Of a DNA stretch of 64,000 nucleotides, positions 16,400 through 25,078 are shown one piece after another. The notes beneath the pieces were generated by a model. The model had not been told where the DNA came from. It was given only the letters and a program-made list of their open reading frames with translations, and searched no databases. The stretch is from assembly GCF_900109645.1 (NCBI RefSeq), contig NZ_FOBG01000003.1:124001-188000 (forward strand). Reading direction: 5' to 3'. Numbering within the stretch: the first letter of the stretch is position 1; each line of letters begins with the position of its first letter. Position numbers and translations under genes: made by a program. Source of the stretch: Duganella sp. CF402 (GTDB lineage Bacteria; Pseudomonadota; Gammaproteobacteria; Burkholderiales; Burkholderiaceae_D).

Positions 16400-18033
16400 A
16401 ATACCTGCCACTGACCGCCGCGCTGGCTGCGGCCCTGCTGTGCCACACCGCACTCGCCCAAAGTCCGCCTCCCGCCAACGCACCGTGGATCGCCGACCTT
16501 GGCGATGGCCGCTACCGCAACCCGGTGCTGCACGCCGACTACGCCGATCCCGACGCCATCCGCGTCGGTGACCGTTTTTACATGACCGCGTCGAGCTTCG
16601 TCAACACGCCCGGCCTGCCGCTGCTGGAATCGCAGGATCTGGTCAACTGGACGCTGGTCGGCCACGCCCTGCCCGCGCTGACGCCGGCTGCCGTCTTCGC
16701 CAAGCCGCAATACGGCAAAGGCGTGTGGGCGCCGGCGCTGCGCCATCACAACGGCCGCTTCTACATCTTCTACCCCGATCCGGATTTCGGCATCTACGTG
16801 ATCGAGGCCGAAAACTTCCGTGGTCCGTGGAGCGCGCCGCGCCTGCTGCTGGCCGGGCGTGGCCTGATCGATCCGGCGCCGCTGTGGGATGACGACGGCC
16901 AGGCCTACCTGCTGCACGCCTGGGCCTTCAGCCGCGCCGGCAAGAACAACATCGTCACGCTGCGCCGCATGGACGCCGGCGCCACCCGCATGCTGGACGA
17001 GCAAGGCCGCGACATCATCAACGGCGCCAACTATCCGGGCTACCACACGGTCGAAGGCCCGAAAATCTACAAAGCGAATGGCTATTACTACGTGTTCGCA
17101 CCGGCCGGCGGCGTAGAGCAAGGCTGGCAAGCCGTGTTCCGTTCGCGCTCGCTGACCGGACCTTACGAAGTACGCAATGTGATGGAGCAGGGCGACACAC
17201 CGGTCAATGGCCCACATCAGGGCGCGTGGGTGGACACGCCGGACGGCGGCAACTGGTTCCTGCACTTTCAGGACAAAGGCGCCTACGGCCGCGTCACCCA
17301 TTTGCAGCCGATGCAGTGGAAGGATGGCTGGCCGCTGATCGGCCAGCCCGGCCGCAAGCCTGGCACCGGCCAGCCGGTGATCACGCACGTCAAACCGGTG
17401 CAGGGCAAGCCGCTGGCCGCACCGCCGACCAGCGACGATTTCAATGCGCCGCAACTGGGCCTGCAATGGCAATGGGGCGCCAACTCGCGGCCGGAATGGT
17501 ATTCGCTGTCGGCCAAGCCGGGCGCGCTGCGGCTCTATACCCAGGCGGTGGACGACGCCGGCGATTACGTGCGCGCCTCGTCCGCCATCCTGACGCAGAA
17601 AGCGCCCGCCTCGCGCTTCCTCGTCACCACGCGCGTGAAGCTGGAGCAAGCGCACGATGGCGACCGCGCCGGCTTGATCGTCAACGGCATGCAGTACGCA
17701 TGGCTCGGTTTGCGCCGCAAGGACAAGCTCAATGAACTGGTGATGACGGTATGCGGCCCGTTCGGCCCGCGCTGCAAGGAGCAATCGACCGTGGTGCTGG
17801 CCGATGCGCCGGCCGAGCTGACGCTGCGCGCCCATATGAACGAAGGCGCTTTCGTCAACTTCTCCTACAGCGTGGACGGCGTCGCATTCAAGCCGGCCAG
17901 TGGCCCCTTCCCGGTGACGCGCGGGACGTGGGTTGGCGCGCAGGTCGGCTTGTTCAGTGTCGGCACACAAGCCGGTTCCTGGCTCGATGTGGAGCACTTC
18001 GATCTGAGTGCTCCCGGCGCCGGCCCGTATTAA
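16396..18033 (+). CDS. Exported GH43 glycoside hydrolase with C-terminal beta-sandwich
   Basis: 545 residues starting at GTG 16396 (GTGA overlap with the GH88 stop); signal peptide about 1-21. A five-bladed GH43 propeller follows: general base Asp in YADPDAIRVGDRFYM (near 50), transition-state Asp in GLIDPAPLWDDDG (near 160), general acid Glu in HTVEGPKIYKANG (near 220). Residues from about 350 form a concanavalin-like domain (DDFNAPQLGLQWQWG onward) as in beta-xylosidase-type GH43 proteins. GH43 acts on beta-xylosides, alpha-L-arabinosides or galactans; the subfamily cannot be fixed here. Its stop overlaps that of the convergent propeller gene by 4 bases. Confidence 0.88.
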   Translation: MKYLPLTAALAAALLCHTALAQSPPPANAPWIADLGDGRYRNPVLHADYADPDAIRVGDRFYMTASSFVNTPGLPLLESQDLVNWTLVGHALPALTPAAVFAKPQYGKGVWAPALRHHNGRFYIFYPDPDFGIYVIEAENFRGPWSAPRLLLAGRGLIDPAPLWDDDGQAYLLHAWAFSRAGKNNIVTLRRMDAGATRMLDEQGRDIINGANYPGYHTVEGPKIYKANGYYYVFAPAGGVEQGWQAVFRSRSLTGPYEVRNVMEQGDTPVNGPHQGAWVDTPDGGNWFLHFQDKGAYGRVTHLQPMQWKDGWPLIGQPGRKPGTGQPVITHVKPVQGKPLAAPPTSDDFNAPQLGLQWQWGANSRPEWYSLSAKPGALRLYTQAVDDAGDYVRASSAILTQKAPASRFLVTTRVKLEQAHDGDRAGLIVNGMQYAWLGLRRKDKLNELVMTVCGPFGPRCKEQSTVVLADAPAELTLRAHMNEGAFVNFSYSVDGVAFKPASGPFPVTRGTWVGAQVGLFSVGTQAGSWLDVEHFDLSAPGAGPY

Positions 18034-18839
18034 ACCAGCAGCAGGCCTTGCAGCGACGAGATGCGCTGCGGGGCCGACCAGCTGTCCACCAGCTGGTCTT
18101 GCGTATCGAATTGCAGCAGTTGCGCGCCTTTGTGGCCGTTGTCCGGACCATGTCCCTGCCAGTTCGCCACCAGCAGTTGACCATCCGGCAGGAAGCTGAA
18201 AGTCGCGTAGAAAAATGGCGCCACAGCTTGCGGTACTTCCCCGGCCGCACCAAAGCGCCGCACCAACTTTGCTTCCTGATTGAACACCGCCATGAAGGCG
18301 CCATAGCCCGCCGACACGATGGTCGAGCCATCGGCCAGGCGTTCGGCCTTCCACGCGTGCTCGAAGCCGGGTGCGCTGAAACGGCGCAGCTCCACCAGCT
18401 CCGGCGTGGTTTCCTTGATGTGGTCATTGGTGCACAGCAGATAAGTGCCTTGCGGCGTCACGCGCATCAGGCGCACGTAGTCACCGTCGCGGTAGGCGGT
18501 GTTTAGCAGCGTGCCCTGCGCGTCGAGCGTCAGCACGTTGACGCCATTGCGGCCGTCGAGATTCATGCCGGTGACCAGCGTGCAGCCGTCGGCGCGGCGG
18601 TGCACGGCCGTCACCTCGCGCCACAGCCGGCAATCCGCCAGCACGCGGCCGCTGCGCCATTCCAGTTCGAAGTAGCCGTGGTCGTAGCCAACCAGCACGC
18701 GCTCCTCGTCCAGCCGCTGCATGTCGCGCGCCAGCGGGTAATCCTTCAGGTCCAGCGTCCAGATAACATCCTGGGTGGCGGTGTCGATCAGGTGCAGCTG
18801 CTGCAGGCCTTCGTCGATGCCAAGAAAGCGTAATTTCAT
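18030..18839 (-). CDS. Uncharacterised beta-propeller-like protein
   Basis: About 269 residues, no signal peptide or membrane segment. The sequence consists of repeated four-strand-like units with blade-type phrases (GIDEGLQQLHLIDTAT, ERVLVGYDHGYFELEW, GSTIVSAGYGAFMAVF, GQLLVANWQG), suggesting a WD40/PQQ-like propeller. I do not recognise a named family. It lies downstream of the TonB receptor gene in the same orientation, behind a terminator, so it may be expressed by read-through. ATG 18839 is preferred (AAAGAG upstream); a GTG four codons earlier is the alternative. Possibly an intracellular sensor or sugar-binding protein; no catalytic residues visible. Confidence 0.6.
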   Translation of the reverse strand: MKLRFLGIDEGLQQLHLIDTATQDVIWTLDLKDYPLARDMQRLDEERVLVGYDHGYFELEWRSGRVLADCRLWREVTAVHRRADGCTLVTGMNLDGRNGVNVLTLDAQGTLLNTAYRDGDYVRLMRVTPQGTYLLCTNDHIKETTPELVELRRFSAPGFEHAWKAERLADGSTIVSAGYGAFMAVFNQEAKLVRRFGAAGEVPQAVAPFFYATFSFLPDGQLLVANWQGHGPDNGHKGAQLLQFDTQDQLVDSWSAPQRISSLQGLLLV

Positions 18840-18855
18840 TTTCTCTTTCACTCAT

Positions 18856-18893
18856 AAAAAAACCGCAATCCCGGCGGCTTGCCGGAATTGCGG
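18856..18893 (-). terminator. Terminator after the TonB receptor gene
   Basis: Hairpin CCGCAATCCCGGC / GCCGGAATTGCGG (18863-18893) with an A-run on the left, giving a T-run on the minus strand. It lies between the receptor stop and the propeller gene. Confidence 0.8.
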
Positions 18894-18908
18894 CTGTGGC
18901 GGCAAGCC

Positions 18909-21860
18909 TTACTTGCCGAATTTGTAGCGCAGGCCCACGCTGACGGTGCGGCCGTTCAGGTAGTGCTGGCGCTCGATATCGGTGCCATAGCCGCCCGGTT
19001 CGCCGACATAGCGGTCCAGGCCCTTGTTGGTCAGGTTGGACAGGTTCACGCTCAGCGTCAGGTTGCTCATGATGTCGTAGTTGAACGAGGCATCCACAAT
19101 GCCGTAGGAACGGATGTAACGGCCATCGATCGGGTTGGACGACACGCCGAACAGCACCTGATCCGAACGCCAGGTGTAGACCAGGCGCGCCGAGATGCCC
19201 TTCGATTCATACATGCCGGCCACGGTGTAGCTGTTCTTCGAGACCATCGGCTGCTGGCTGTCGATGATGCGCGGCGTGGCCAGGCTGCCGATGTTGATCG
19301 GGTTCGAGGTATCGACATAGGTGTACGAAGCGGAGCCGCCGAAGTTCTGCAGCCAGCCGGCATCCTTGTCGAAGAAGTACTGGCCTGCGACTTCCACGCC
19401 GCGCGCGTAGCCGTCCTGCGAGTTGACCGACTTGGTAATCTGGTACTGGCCAACCGGGCAGCTGTTGGCGATGCTGCCGTTATAGGCGGGCGCCTGCGCC
19501 ACCGTCTGGCATTCGACGATGCCGCTCAGGAAGCCCTTGATCTGCTTGTCGAACACACCGGCCGAGACATAGTTGGTGGCGTTGAAGTAGCGTTCCAGCG
19601 ACAAGTCGAAGCTGTTGGCCAGTTGTGGACGCAGGTCCGGATTGCCCACCGAGCCAGTGCCGTTGACCGTGTTGACCACGACCGAAGGATTCAGCGCGCT
19701 GATGTCCGGACGGGTCATGCCACGGCCGTAGCCGAAGCGCGCCAGGAAGTCCTTCTGAATGTTGTAGGTCAGGTTGAAGGTCGGCAGCGCGTTGGTGTAC
19801 GAGGTCGACTTCAGGTTATCCGCGATGACAGTCGTGCCGCCGGTGACATTGGCCACGCGCGCCGTCAGGTCGGTATTGGTGCGCACCAGGCGCACGCCGA
19901 CGTTGCCGCGCAGGCGTTCGTCTTCAGTTGCGAACTCGCCGACCAGATAGCCCGCGTAGGTATGTTCGTTGAACACGCGGCGCGCCAGCGCATTTTCAGG
20001 ATAGCTGCCCTCGGCCGGGATACCCGCGTTGGGGAAGGCGCTCATGATCTGGTTGCCGGTCAGCGCGGTGGGCGCCGCCACCAGGAAGCCGCCCGAGTAG
20101 CCGGCGTCGCCGTTCATGAAGTTGGTTGGCGCGGTTTCCAGCAGGCCGCTCTTGGTGCCGGCGCTGATGCCGTTGGCGCGGTTGGCCGTCAGCGCCAGAC
20201 CATTGCTGGTCAGCGGCTTGCCGCTGAAGCTGTAGTTGGTGTAGAGGCTCTTCTGGTGCGCAGCGCGCGCGCCGAACTTGATCTTGGTGAGGAAGCCGCC
20301 ATCCGGCGAATACGCCGCATCCAGCTTGGCCGCATAGCCGTTGTCGTCCCACTTCTGGTAGGTGCCGTTGCTGTAATCGCGGAACACGAAGTTGTTCGGG
20401 TCGGACAGGCCCGGGCCGCTGAAGGTCAGCTGGTGCGGCGCGCCATCGGCCACGCGGGTGGTGCTCCAGTAAAGGCCATTGGCCGAATCCAGATTGATCG
20501 AACGGTTGTCCTGCGTTTGGTCGGCCTTGATGTAATTCAGGTCGGCCTTCAGCGACCACGCCGCCGTCGGGCTCCATTCGACGCCGCCGGCCGCGATCCA
20601 GGTGGTGTATGGACGATGCTCTTCGCCGCCCAGCGTGTTGATGGTCGAATTCAGGAAGGTGCCGCCACGCAGGCGCTGGTTGACCAGCACATCGTCGCTG
20701 CCGCCGTTGACATTGCGGTTGGCCAGGCCTTCGGTGAAGGCGAACGGCGAGGTTTGCAGGTTCTGCACGTTGCCGCCATCGATGGAATTCAGGCCGCGAT
20801 AGTTCTGGTAGTACTGGTAGTAGGTGTACTCGCCTTCGGTGTAGAAGCGCAGCGTGTTGCTGTGGCGGTAGTCGGCCGCCAGGCTCAGGCCCTTGCGGGT
20901 TCGGTAGATGGTTTCCTGGAATACGTTGCTGGTCAGGCCGGGCGCCACCATTACATTGGCGGCCTGCTCGGCGGTGAGGCCGCTCAGGTTGGGCGTGTTG
21001 GCGCCGGCGGTGGCCAGGGTCGGCACGCCGGCCAGATATGAGACATCGTTGCGGCCGACATAGCTTGCCATCGGCTGGTTCGGGGCGTTGGCGGTGTTGG
21101 CCGCCGCCAGCGTTGCGTATTCGGCGCTGTCGGCACGGATGGCGCGCTTGAAGTTGGCGCCGCCGTTGGCCGGGTTATTGTCGGAACGGCCGGTGCTCTT
21201 CTGGTACACGCCGGCCGCCATCACACCAATGCGAGAACCGCCGCCCAGATCGAATTTGTTCGCCACGAGGCCAAACAGCTCGGGGTCGGTCTTCTTGGCC
21301 ATGTCGTTCTGGCGCGCATTGACGCTCAGGGTGGCGGTCAGTTCCTTGAAGTCGCTCGGCTTGCGGGTGCGGATATTGACCAGGCCACCGATCGCCCCTT
21401 CAATGTGCTCGGCGGATGGATTCTTGTAGACGTCGATGCCGGCCACCATGCCAGGAATCGCGCCCTCGATGTTGTACTCACGCGCGCCAGCGGTGAAATA
21501 GGCGCGGCCATTCACCTGCGACGCGGTCTGGCCAGACAGGCCGCGGATGGTCAGGCCCGAACCCTGACCGACCGGCGAGGCGCCTTCGCCGCCATAGCGG
21601 TAGCCTTGCACGCCCGGCACGCGGGTCAGGGTTTCCGCGACGTTCATGTCGGGCAGCTTGCCGATGTCTTCGGCGGAAATCGAATCCACCACCTCCATCG
21701 TGTCGCGCTTGACGGCCACCGCCGAACTGGCGCTGGCGCGGATGCCGCTTACCACCACGGTGGTGCCGGCGTCTTGCGCGTTCGGGGTTTGGGCAAAAGC
21801 CTGGCCGACGGCCAGCGCCATGACGCTGAGTTGGACAGTGTTGAACAGGGTCTTACGCAT
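18909..21860 (-). CDS. TonB-dependent receptor for the locus carbohydrate
   Basis: 983 residues: signal peptide (to AFAQ, about 24), plug domain (VVVSGIRAS, then DIGKLPDMNVAETLTRVPGVQ, LTIRGLSGQ and EGAIGGLVNIRTRKP) and a 22-stranded barrel ending in RYKFGK. The SISAEDIGKLPD plug start is typical of the long Caulobacter/Xanthomonas-type carbohydrate receptors (TIGR01782-like). These use TonB-ExbBD energy to import oligosaccharides across the outer membrane. AGAGGAG precedes the ATG. Two operator copies, 34 bases apart centre to centre, lie in the leader, placing it in the LacI regulon. Confidence 0.93.
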   Translation of the reverse strand: MRKTLFNTVQLSVMALAVGQAFAQTPNAQDAGTTVVVSGIRASASSAVAVKRDTMEVVDSISAEDIGKLPDMNVAETLTRVPGVQGYRYGGEGASPVGQGSGLTIRGLSGQTASQVNGRAYFTAGAREYNIEGAIPGMVAGIDVYKNPSAEHIEGAIGGLVNIRTRKPSDFKELTATLSVNARQNDMAKKTDPELFGLVANKFDLGGGSRIGVMAAGVYQKSTGRSDNNPANGGANFKRAIRADSAEYATLAAANTANAPNQPMASYVGRNDVSYLAGVPTLATAGANTPNLSGLTAEQAANVMVAPGLTSNVFQETIYRTRKGLSLAADYRHSNTLRFYTEGEYTYYQYYQNYRGLNSIDGGNVQNLQTSPFAFTEGLANRNVNGGSDDVLVNQRLRGGTFLNSTINTLGGEEHRPYTTWIAAGGVEWSPTAAWSLKADLNYIKADQTQDNRSINLDSANGLYWSTTRVADGAPHQLTFSGPGLSDPNNFVFRDYSNGTYQKWDDNGYAAKLDAAYSPDGGFLTKIKFGARAAHQKSLYTNYSFSGKPLTSNGLALTANRANGISAGTKSGLLETAPTNFMNGDAGYSGGFLVAAPTALTGNQIMSAFPNAGIPAEGSYPENALARRVFNEHTYAGYLVGEFATEDERLRGNVGVRLVRTNTDLTARVANVTGGTTVIADNLKSTSYTNALPTFNLTYNIQKDFLARFGYGRGMTRPDISALNPSVVVNTVNGTGSVGNPDLRPQLANSFDLSLERYFNATNYVSAGVFDKQIKGFLSGIVECQTVAQAPAYNGSIANSCPVGQYQITKSVNSQDGYARGVEVAGQYFFDKDAGWLQNFGGSASYTYVDTSNPINIGSLATPRIIDSQQPMVSKNSYTVAGMYESKGISARLVYTWRSDQVLFGVSSNPIDGRYIRSYGIVDASFNYDIMSNLTLSVNLSNLTNKGLDRYVGEPGGYGTDIERQHYLNGRTVSVGLRYKFGK

Positions 21861-21908
21861 GACTTCATCTCCTCTTTTATTCTAATAATGACTTCTTTGG
21901 TTTTACTG

Positions 21909-21920
21909 GTTATCGATAAC
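21909..21920. promoter_or_regulatory. Perfect operator (proximal) before the TonB receptor
   Basis: GTTATCGATAAC, 49 bases upstream of the receptor ATG (minus strand). Confidence 0.7.
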
Positions 21921-21942
21921 AAATTCAGTTGGACAGAAACAA

Positions 21943-21954
21943 GTTATCGATAAC
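21943..21954. promoter_or_regulatory. Perfect operator (distal) before the TonB receptor
   Basis: GTTATCGATAAC, extending to a 16-bp palindrome AAGTTATCGATAACTT. A TTGACT on the minus strand (21975 to 21970) could be the -35, which would put the -10 inside this operator; no good -10 is evident. Confidence 0.7.
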
Positions 21955-22000
21955 TTTACTAAACATCTTAGTCAAGCCCCTGACCGGGGTCAATCAATAT

Positions 22001-25000
22001 TTATGGCGAAATACGGAAACTGTAGCTTGCAGGCCGCAAGGGGATCCGGTATTTGACGTGTGGGCGGCCGTCCAGGCTCCACCCGGTATCCCCGCCGACG
22101 CCCGCCTGCGCCATGTCGATCAGCAGGCTGCCGTCGCCATGCGCGCGGATCTCCGAGCTTTTCCATTCACCGCGCGGACGCAAGTACAAATCCTCGTAAG
22201 GGAACGGCAGCGCATTGAAAGAGAATGGCTGGTCGGCGCTGATCTTCAGTGCGCCGGACAAGGCGAGCCAGCGCACGTCCGTCTTGTTGCCGCTTTCCTG
22301 CGGGCGGATGTAGCTGTGGTACTGGTCGGCCAGCGCGCCCGCGTACAGGCCAAGCGCAGCGCCGGTTTTGCGGTCGACGTAAGATTCATGCGGGCCACGG
22401 CCGTACCACTGCAGTTGATTCAGGCTTGCGGGCATATCGAAGCGCAAGCCGAGACGCAGCGGGTCGGGCAAGTCGTCGCGCAGCGGCATGAAGCGGGCCT
22501 GCACGTCCAAAGCGCCGTCGGGATGCATGCGGAAGACGTTCTCCCAGTGCGCCGCGCCGGCGCCAAAGCTGAACACCACCTTGATGCCATCGCCCTCCAC
22601 CGCGACCGAGCGCACCTTGCGCTGAGTGGTGAAGGTTTGCCAGACTTTGTGGCTCTTGTCGACGCCGGAGCCTTCGTCGTTGTCGGTGAGGCCGCGCCAG
22701 AAGTTCGGGCTGCCGCCTTTGAGCAGGACTTTGCCGTCCACGCTGTAATTCACCTGGCCGGTGGCCGGGTCCAGCGACAGCACAGCTTTGCCGGCGTGCA
22801 GCGCATATTCTTGCGGCGCCACCCAAGGCCCGGCCTTCGCTGCAGCGACCGGCGACGCCAACACGAATTGTGACCAGCCGGCCTGCCCTTCTGCGCCCGC
22901 CGCGCTGATGGTCAGCACCAGCTCGCCTGCACCGGCCTTGGCATCGGCGCCACTCTTGGCGACGGCATCCGCCACGGCTGGCGGCAAGGCCAACTGCTGG
23001 CGTCCGCCGGCGGGGGCACTTGCCGGTGGCAGCGTGCCGGCGGCCACCGGCACCCCATCGCGCTCCAGCTTCCACGCCAGCGACAGCTGCGACAGGTCGC
23101 GGAAATCATAGCGGTTCACTACCTCGATCTTGCCGCTGCGCGCATCACCTTCAAACACCACCGGCGAATACACTTTCTGCAGTTCGTAATACTCCGGGTC
23201 CGGCGTGCGGTCGGAGCGCAGCACGCCATCGCCCACCACGCTGTTGTCGCCACGCTCGGGATTGATGTCGAAGCCTGAAGCCCAGTAGGTGCGGCCCTTG
23301 TCATCCTTGGCGATCACGCTCTGGTCCACCCAGTCCCACACAAAGCCGCCTTGCAGCTTGCGGTGGGCACGGATCACCTGCCAGTAGTCTTCCAGATTGC
23401 CTAGCGAATTGCCCATCGCGTGGGCGTACTCGCACTGGATCATGGGCTGCTGGTAAGCCGGATCTTGTGCATAGTCAGCCATCTTTTCGATATCGTCGTA
23501 CATCGGCGCGTAGATATCGACGTAAGGGTTGGGCAAGTGCTCCTCGCCGATGGTGCCGTGGCCCAGATAGCTGATCAGGCGCGTCGAATCGGCCTTGCGT
23601 ATCCACGCGGCGGCGTGCTCGAAGTTGGGGCCTGTGCCGGCCTCGTTCCCGAGCGACCAGAAAATAATGGACGGCGAATTCTTGTCCCGCTCCACCATGC
23701 GCGACACGCGGTCGAAGTGGGCGGCCCGCCAATGCGGCTTGTAGCCCAGCTGGATCGCCGCGCGTTTCTCCGGCGTCGGCGCCTGGTCGCCCAGCTGCAT
23801 GTAGCCGTGCGATTCGATATTGGCTTCGTCCATCACGTACAGGCCGTATTCATCGGCCAGGTCGTACCAGCGCGGATCGTTCGGATAGTGCGAGGTGCGC
23901 ACAGCGTTGACGTGGGCACGCTTCATCAACTCGATATCCTTGCGCATGGATTCCATCGACATCACGCGATAAGTGTGCGGATCATGCTCATGGCGGTTGA
24001 CGCCCTTGATCATAATCCGCTTGCCGTTGACGCGCACCTCGCCATCGGCGATTTCCACGGTGCGGAAGCCGATCTTGCGCGCGGTGGCGGAGATCAGCTG
24101 GCCGCGCGCATCCTTCACTTCGATCAGCAGCGTGTAGAGATTGGGCGTCTCGGCCGACCAGGGCTTGACGTTGGCGACGGCGCCACGCAGCACGGCCTTG
24201 CGGTCCGCGCCCGGCACGGCGGTCGCTTGCAGCAGCTCCTTGTCGCCATCCAGCACGCGCGCCGCGACGGTCACCTGGGCGGGCTGTCCAGCCATTTCAG
24301 CGGCCAGCTCGAAGCGGCCGTCGTGCGTGGCGGTCACCTTGTAGTCGCGCAGGCGCGTCTTCGGCTCGGCGTACACAAACACGCTGCGCTCGATGCCGTT
24401 CACGCGCCAGAAGTCCTGGTCTTCCAGATACGAACCGTCGGCCCAGCGGTAGACCTCAATCGCAATCGTATTGCGGCCCACATGCACATACTGCGTGAGA
24501 TTGAATTCGGACGGCAGCTTGGAGTCTTCCGAATAGCCCACCTTGCGGCCGTTCACCCACACATAGTAGGCGGCGCCGGCCGCGCCGATCTGCAGAAATA
24601 CATCGCGCTCCTTCCACCCGGCCGGCAGGTTGAAATCGCGGCGATACGAACCCACTTCATTGAGCGCGTGCGGAATCAAGGGCTCGTTGGCCGGGAAAGG
24701 ATAGACGATGTTGGTGAAGACAGGCTTCCCGTAGCCTTGCGTTTGCAGCATCCCGGGCACCTGGATGCTGCCCCATTTACTGACATCGTAGCCGGGCTGG
24801 TAGAAGTTCTTCGGCCGCGCCTCCGGCGTCGGCGAATAAGCGAACGACCAGGTGCCATCCAGCGAGACAAAATTGGCGGAGGCGATGCGCTCGCCGGCCA
24901 ACGCCTTGTCGCGCGATTCGAAATTGAAGAAGGTGGCCCGCATCGGCTCGCGGTTCACCGCCACCACTTCGGGTTGTTCCCATTCAGCGCGCACAGCTTG

Positions 25001-25066
25001 CGCCGCCCAGGCCGGAGCGGCCAGCGCCGCCGCCAATACCATCATCGAGATATTCTGCATGCTCAC
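22001..25066 (-). CDS. Exported GH2 beta-galactosidase (LacZ-type)
   Basis: 1021 residues: signal peptide (about 1-22), then the five-domain LacZ layout with jelly roll, immunoglobulin-like domain, TIM barrel, second Ig-like domain and a C-terminal small-chain domain. The acid/base Glu475 lies in WSLGNEAGTG and the nucleophile Glu546 in IQCEYAHAMGNS; VNRHEHDP near 357 is also typical. It would remove terminal beta-galactosyl (or related) residues in the periplasm or outside. It begins 13 bases after the beta-helix gene stop, so the two form an operon behind the operator at 26547. Confidence 0.93.
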   Translation of the reverse strand: MSMQNISMMVLAAALAAPAWAAQAVRAEWEQPEVVAVNREPMRATFFNFESRDKALAGERIASANFVSLDGTWSFAYSPTPEARPKNFYQPGYDVSKWGSIQVPGMLQTQGYGKPVFTNIVYPFPANEPLIPHALNEVGSYRRDFNLPAGWKERDVFLQIGAAGAAYYVWVNGRKVGYSEDSKLPSEFNLTQYVHVGRNTIAIEVYRWADGSYLEDQDFWRVNGIERSVFVYAEPKTRLRDYKVTATHDGRFELAAEMAGQPAQVTVAARVLDGDKELLQATAVPGADRKAVLRGAVANVKPWSAETPNLYTLLIEVKDARGQLISATARKIGFRTVEIADGEVRVNGKRIMIKGVNRHEHDPHTYRVMSMESMRKDIELMKRAHVNAVRTSHYPNDPRWYDLADEYGLYVMDEANIESHGYMQLGDQAPTPEKRAAIQLGYKPHWRAAHFDRVSRMVERDKNSPSIIFWSLGNEAGTGPNFEHAAAWIRKADSTRLISYLGHGTIGEEHLPNPYVDIYAPMYDDIEKMADYAQDPAYQQPMIQCEYAHAMGNSLGNLEDYWQVIRAHRKLQGGFVWDWVDQSVIAKDDKGRTYWASGFDINPERGDNSVVGDGVLRSDRTPDPEYYELQKVYSPVVFEGDARSGKIEVVNRYDFRDLSQLSLAWKLERDGVPVAAGTLPPASAPAGGRQQLALPPAVADAVAKSGADAKAGAGELVLTISAAGAEGQAGWSQFVLASPVAAAKAGPWVAPQEYALHAGKAVLSLDPATGQVNYSVDGKVLLKGGSPNFWRGLTDNDEGSGVDKSHKVWQTFTTQRKVRSVAVEGDGIKVVFSFGAGAAHWENVFRMHPDGALDVQARFMPLRDDLPDPLRLGLRFDMPASLNQLQWYGRGPHESYVDRKTGAALGLYAGALADQYHSYIRPQESGNKTDVRWLALSGALKISADQPFSFNALPFPYEDLYLRPRGEWKSSEIRAHGDGSLLIDMAQAGVGGDTGWSLDGRPHVKYRIPLRPASYSFRISP

Positions 25067-25078
25067 ATCTATCCTTTG

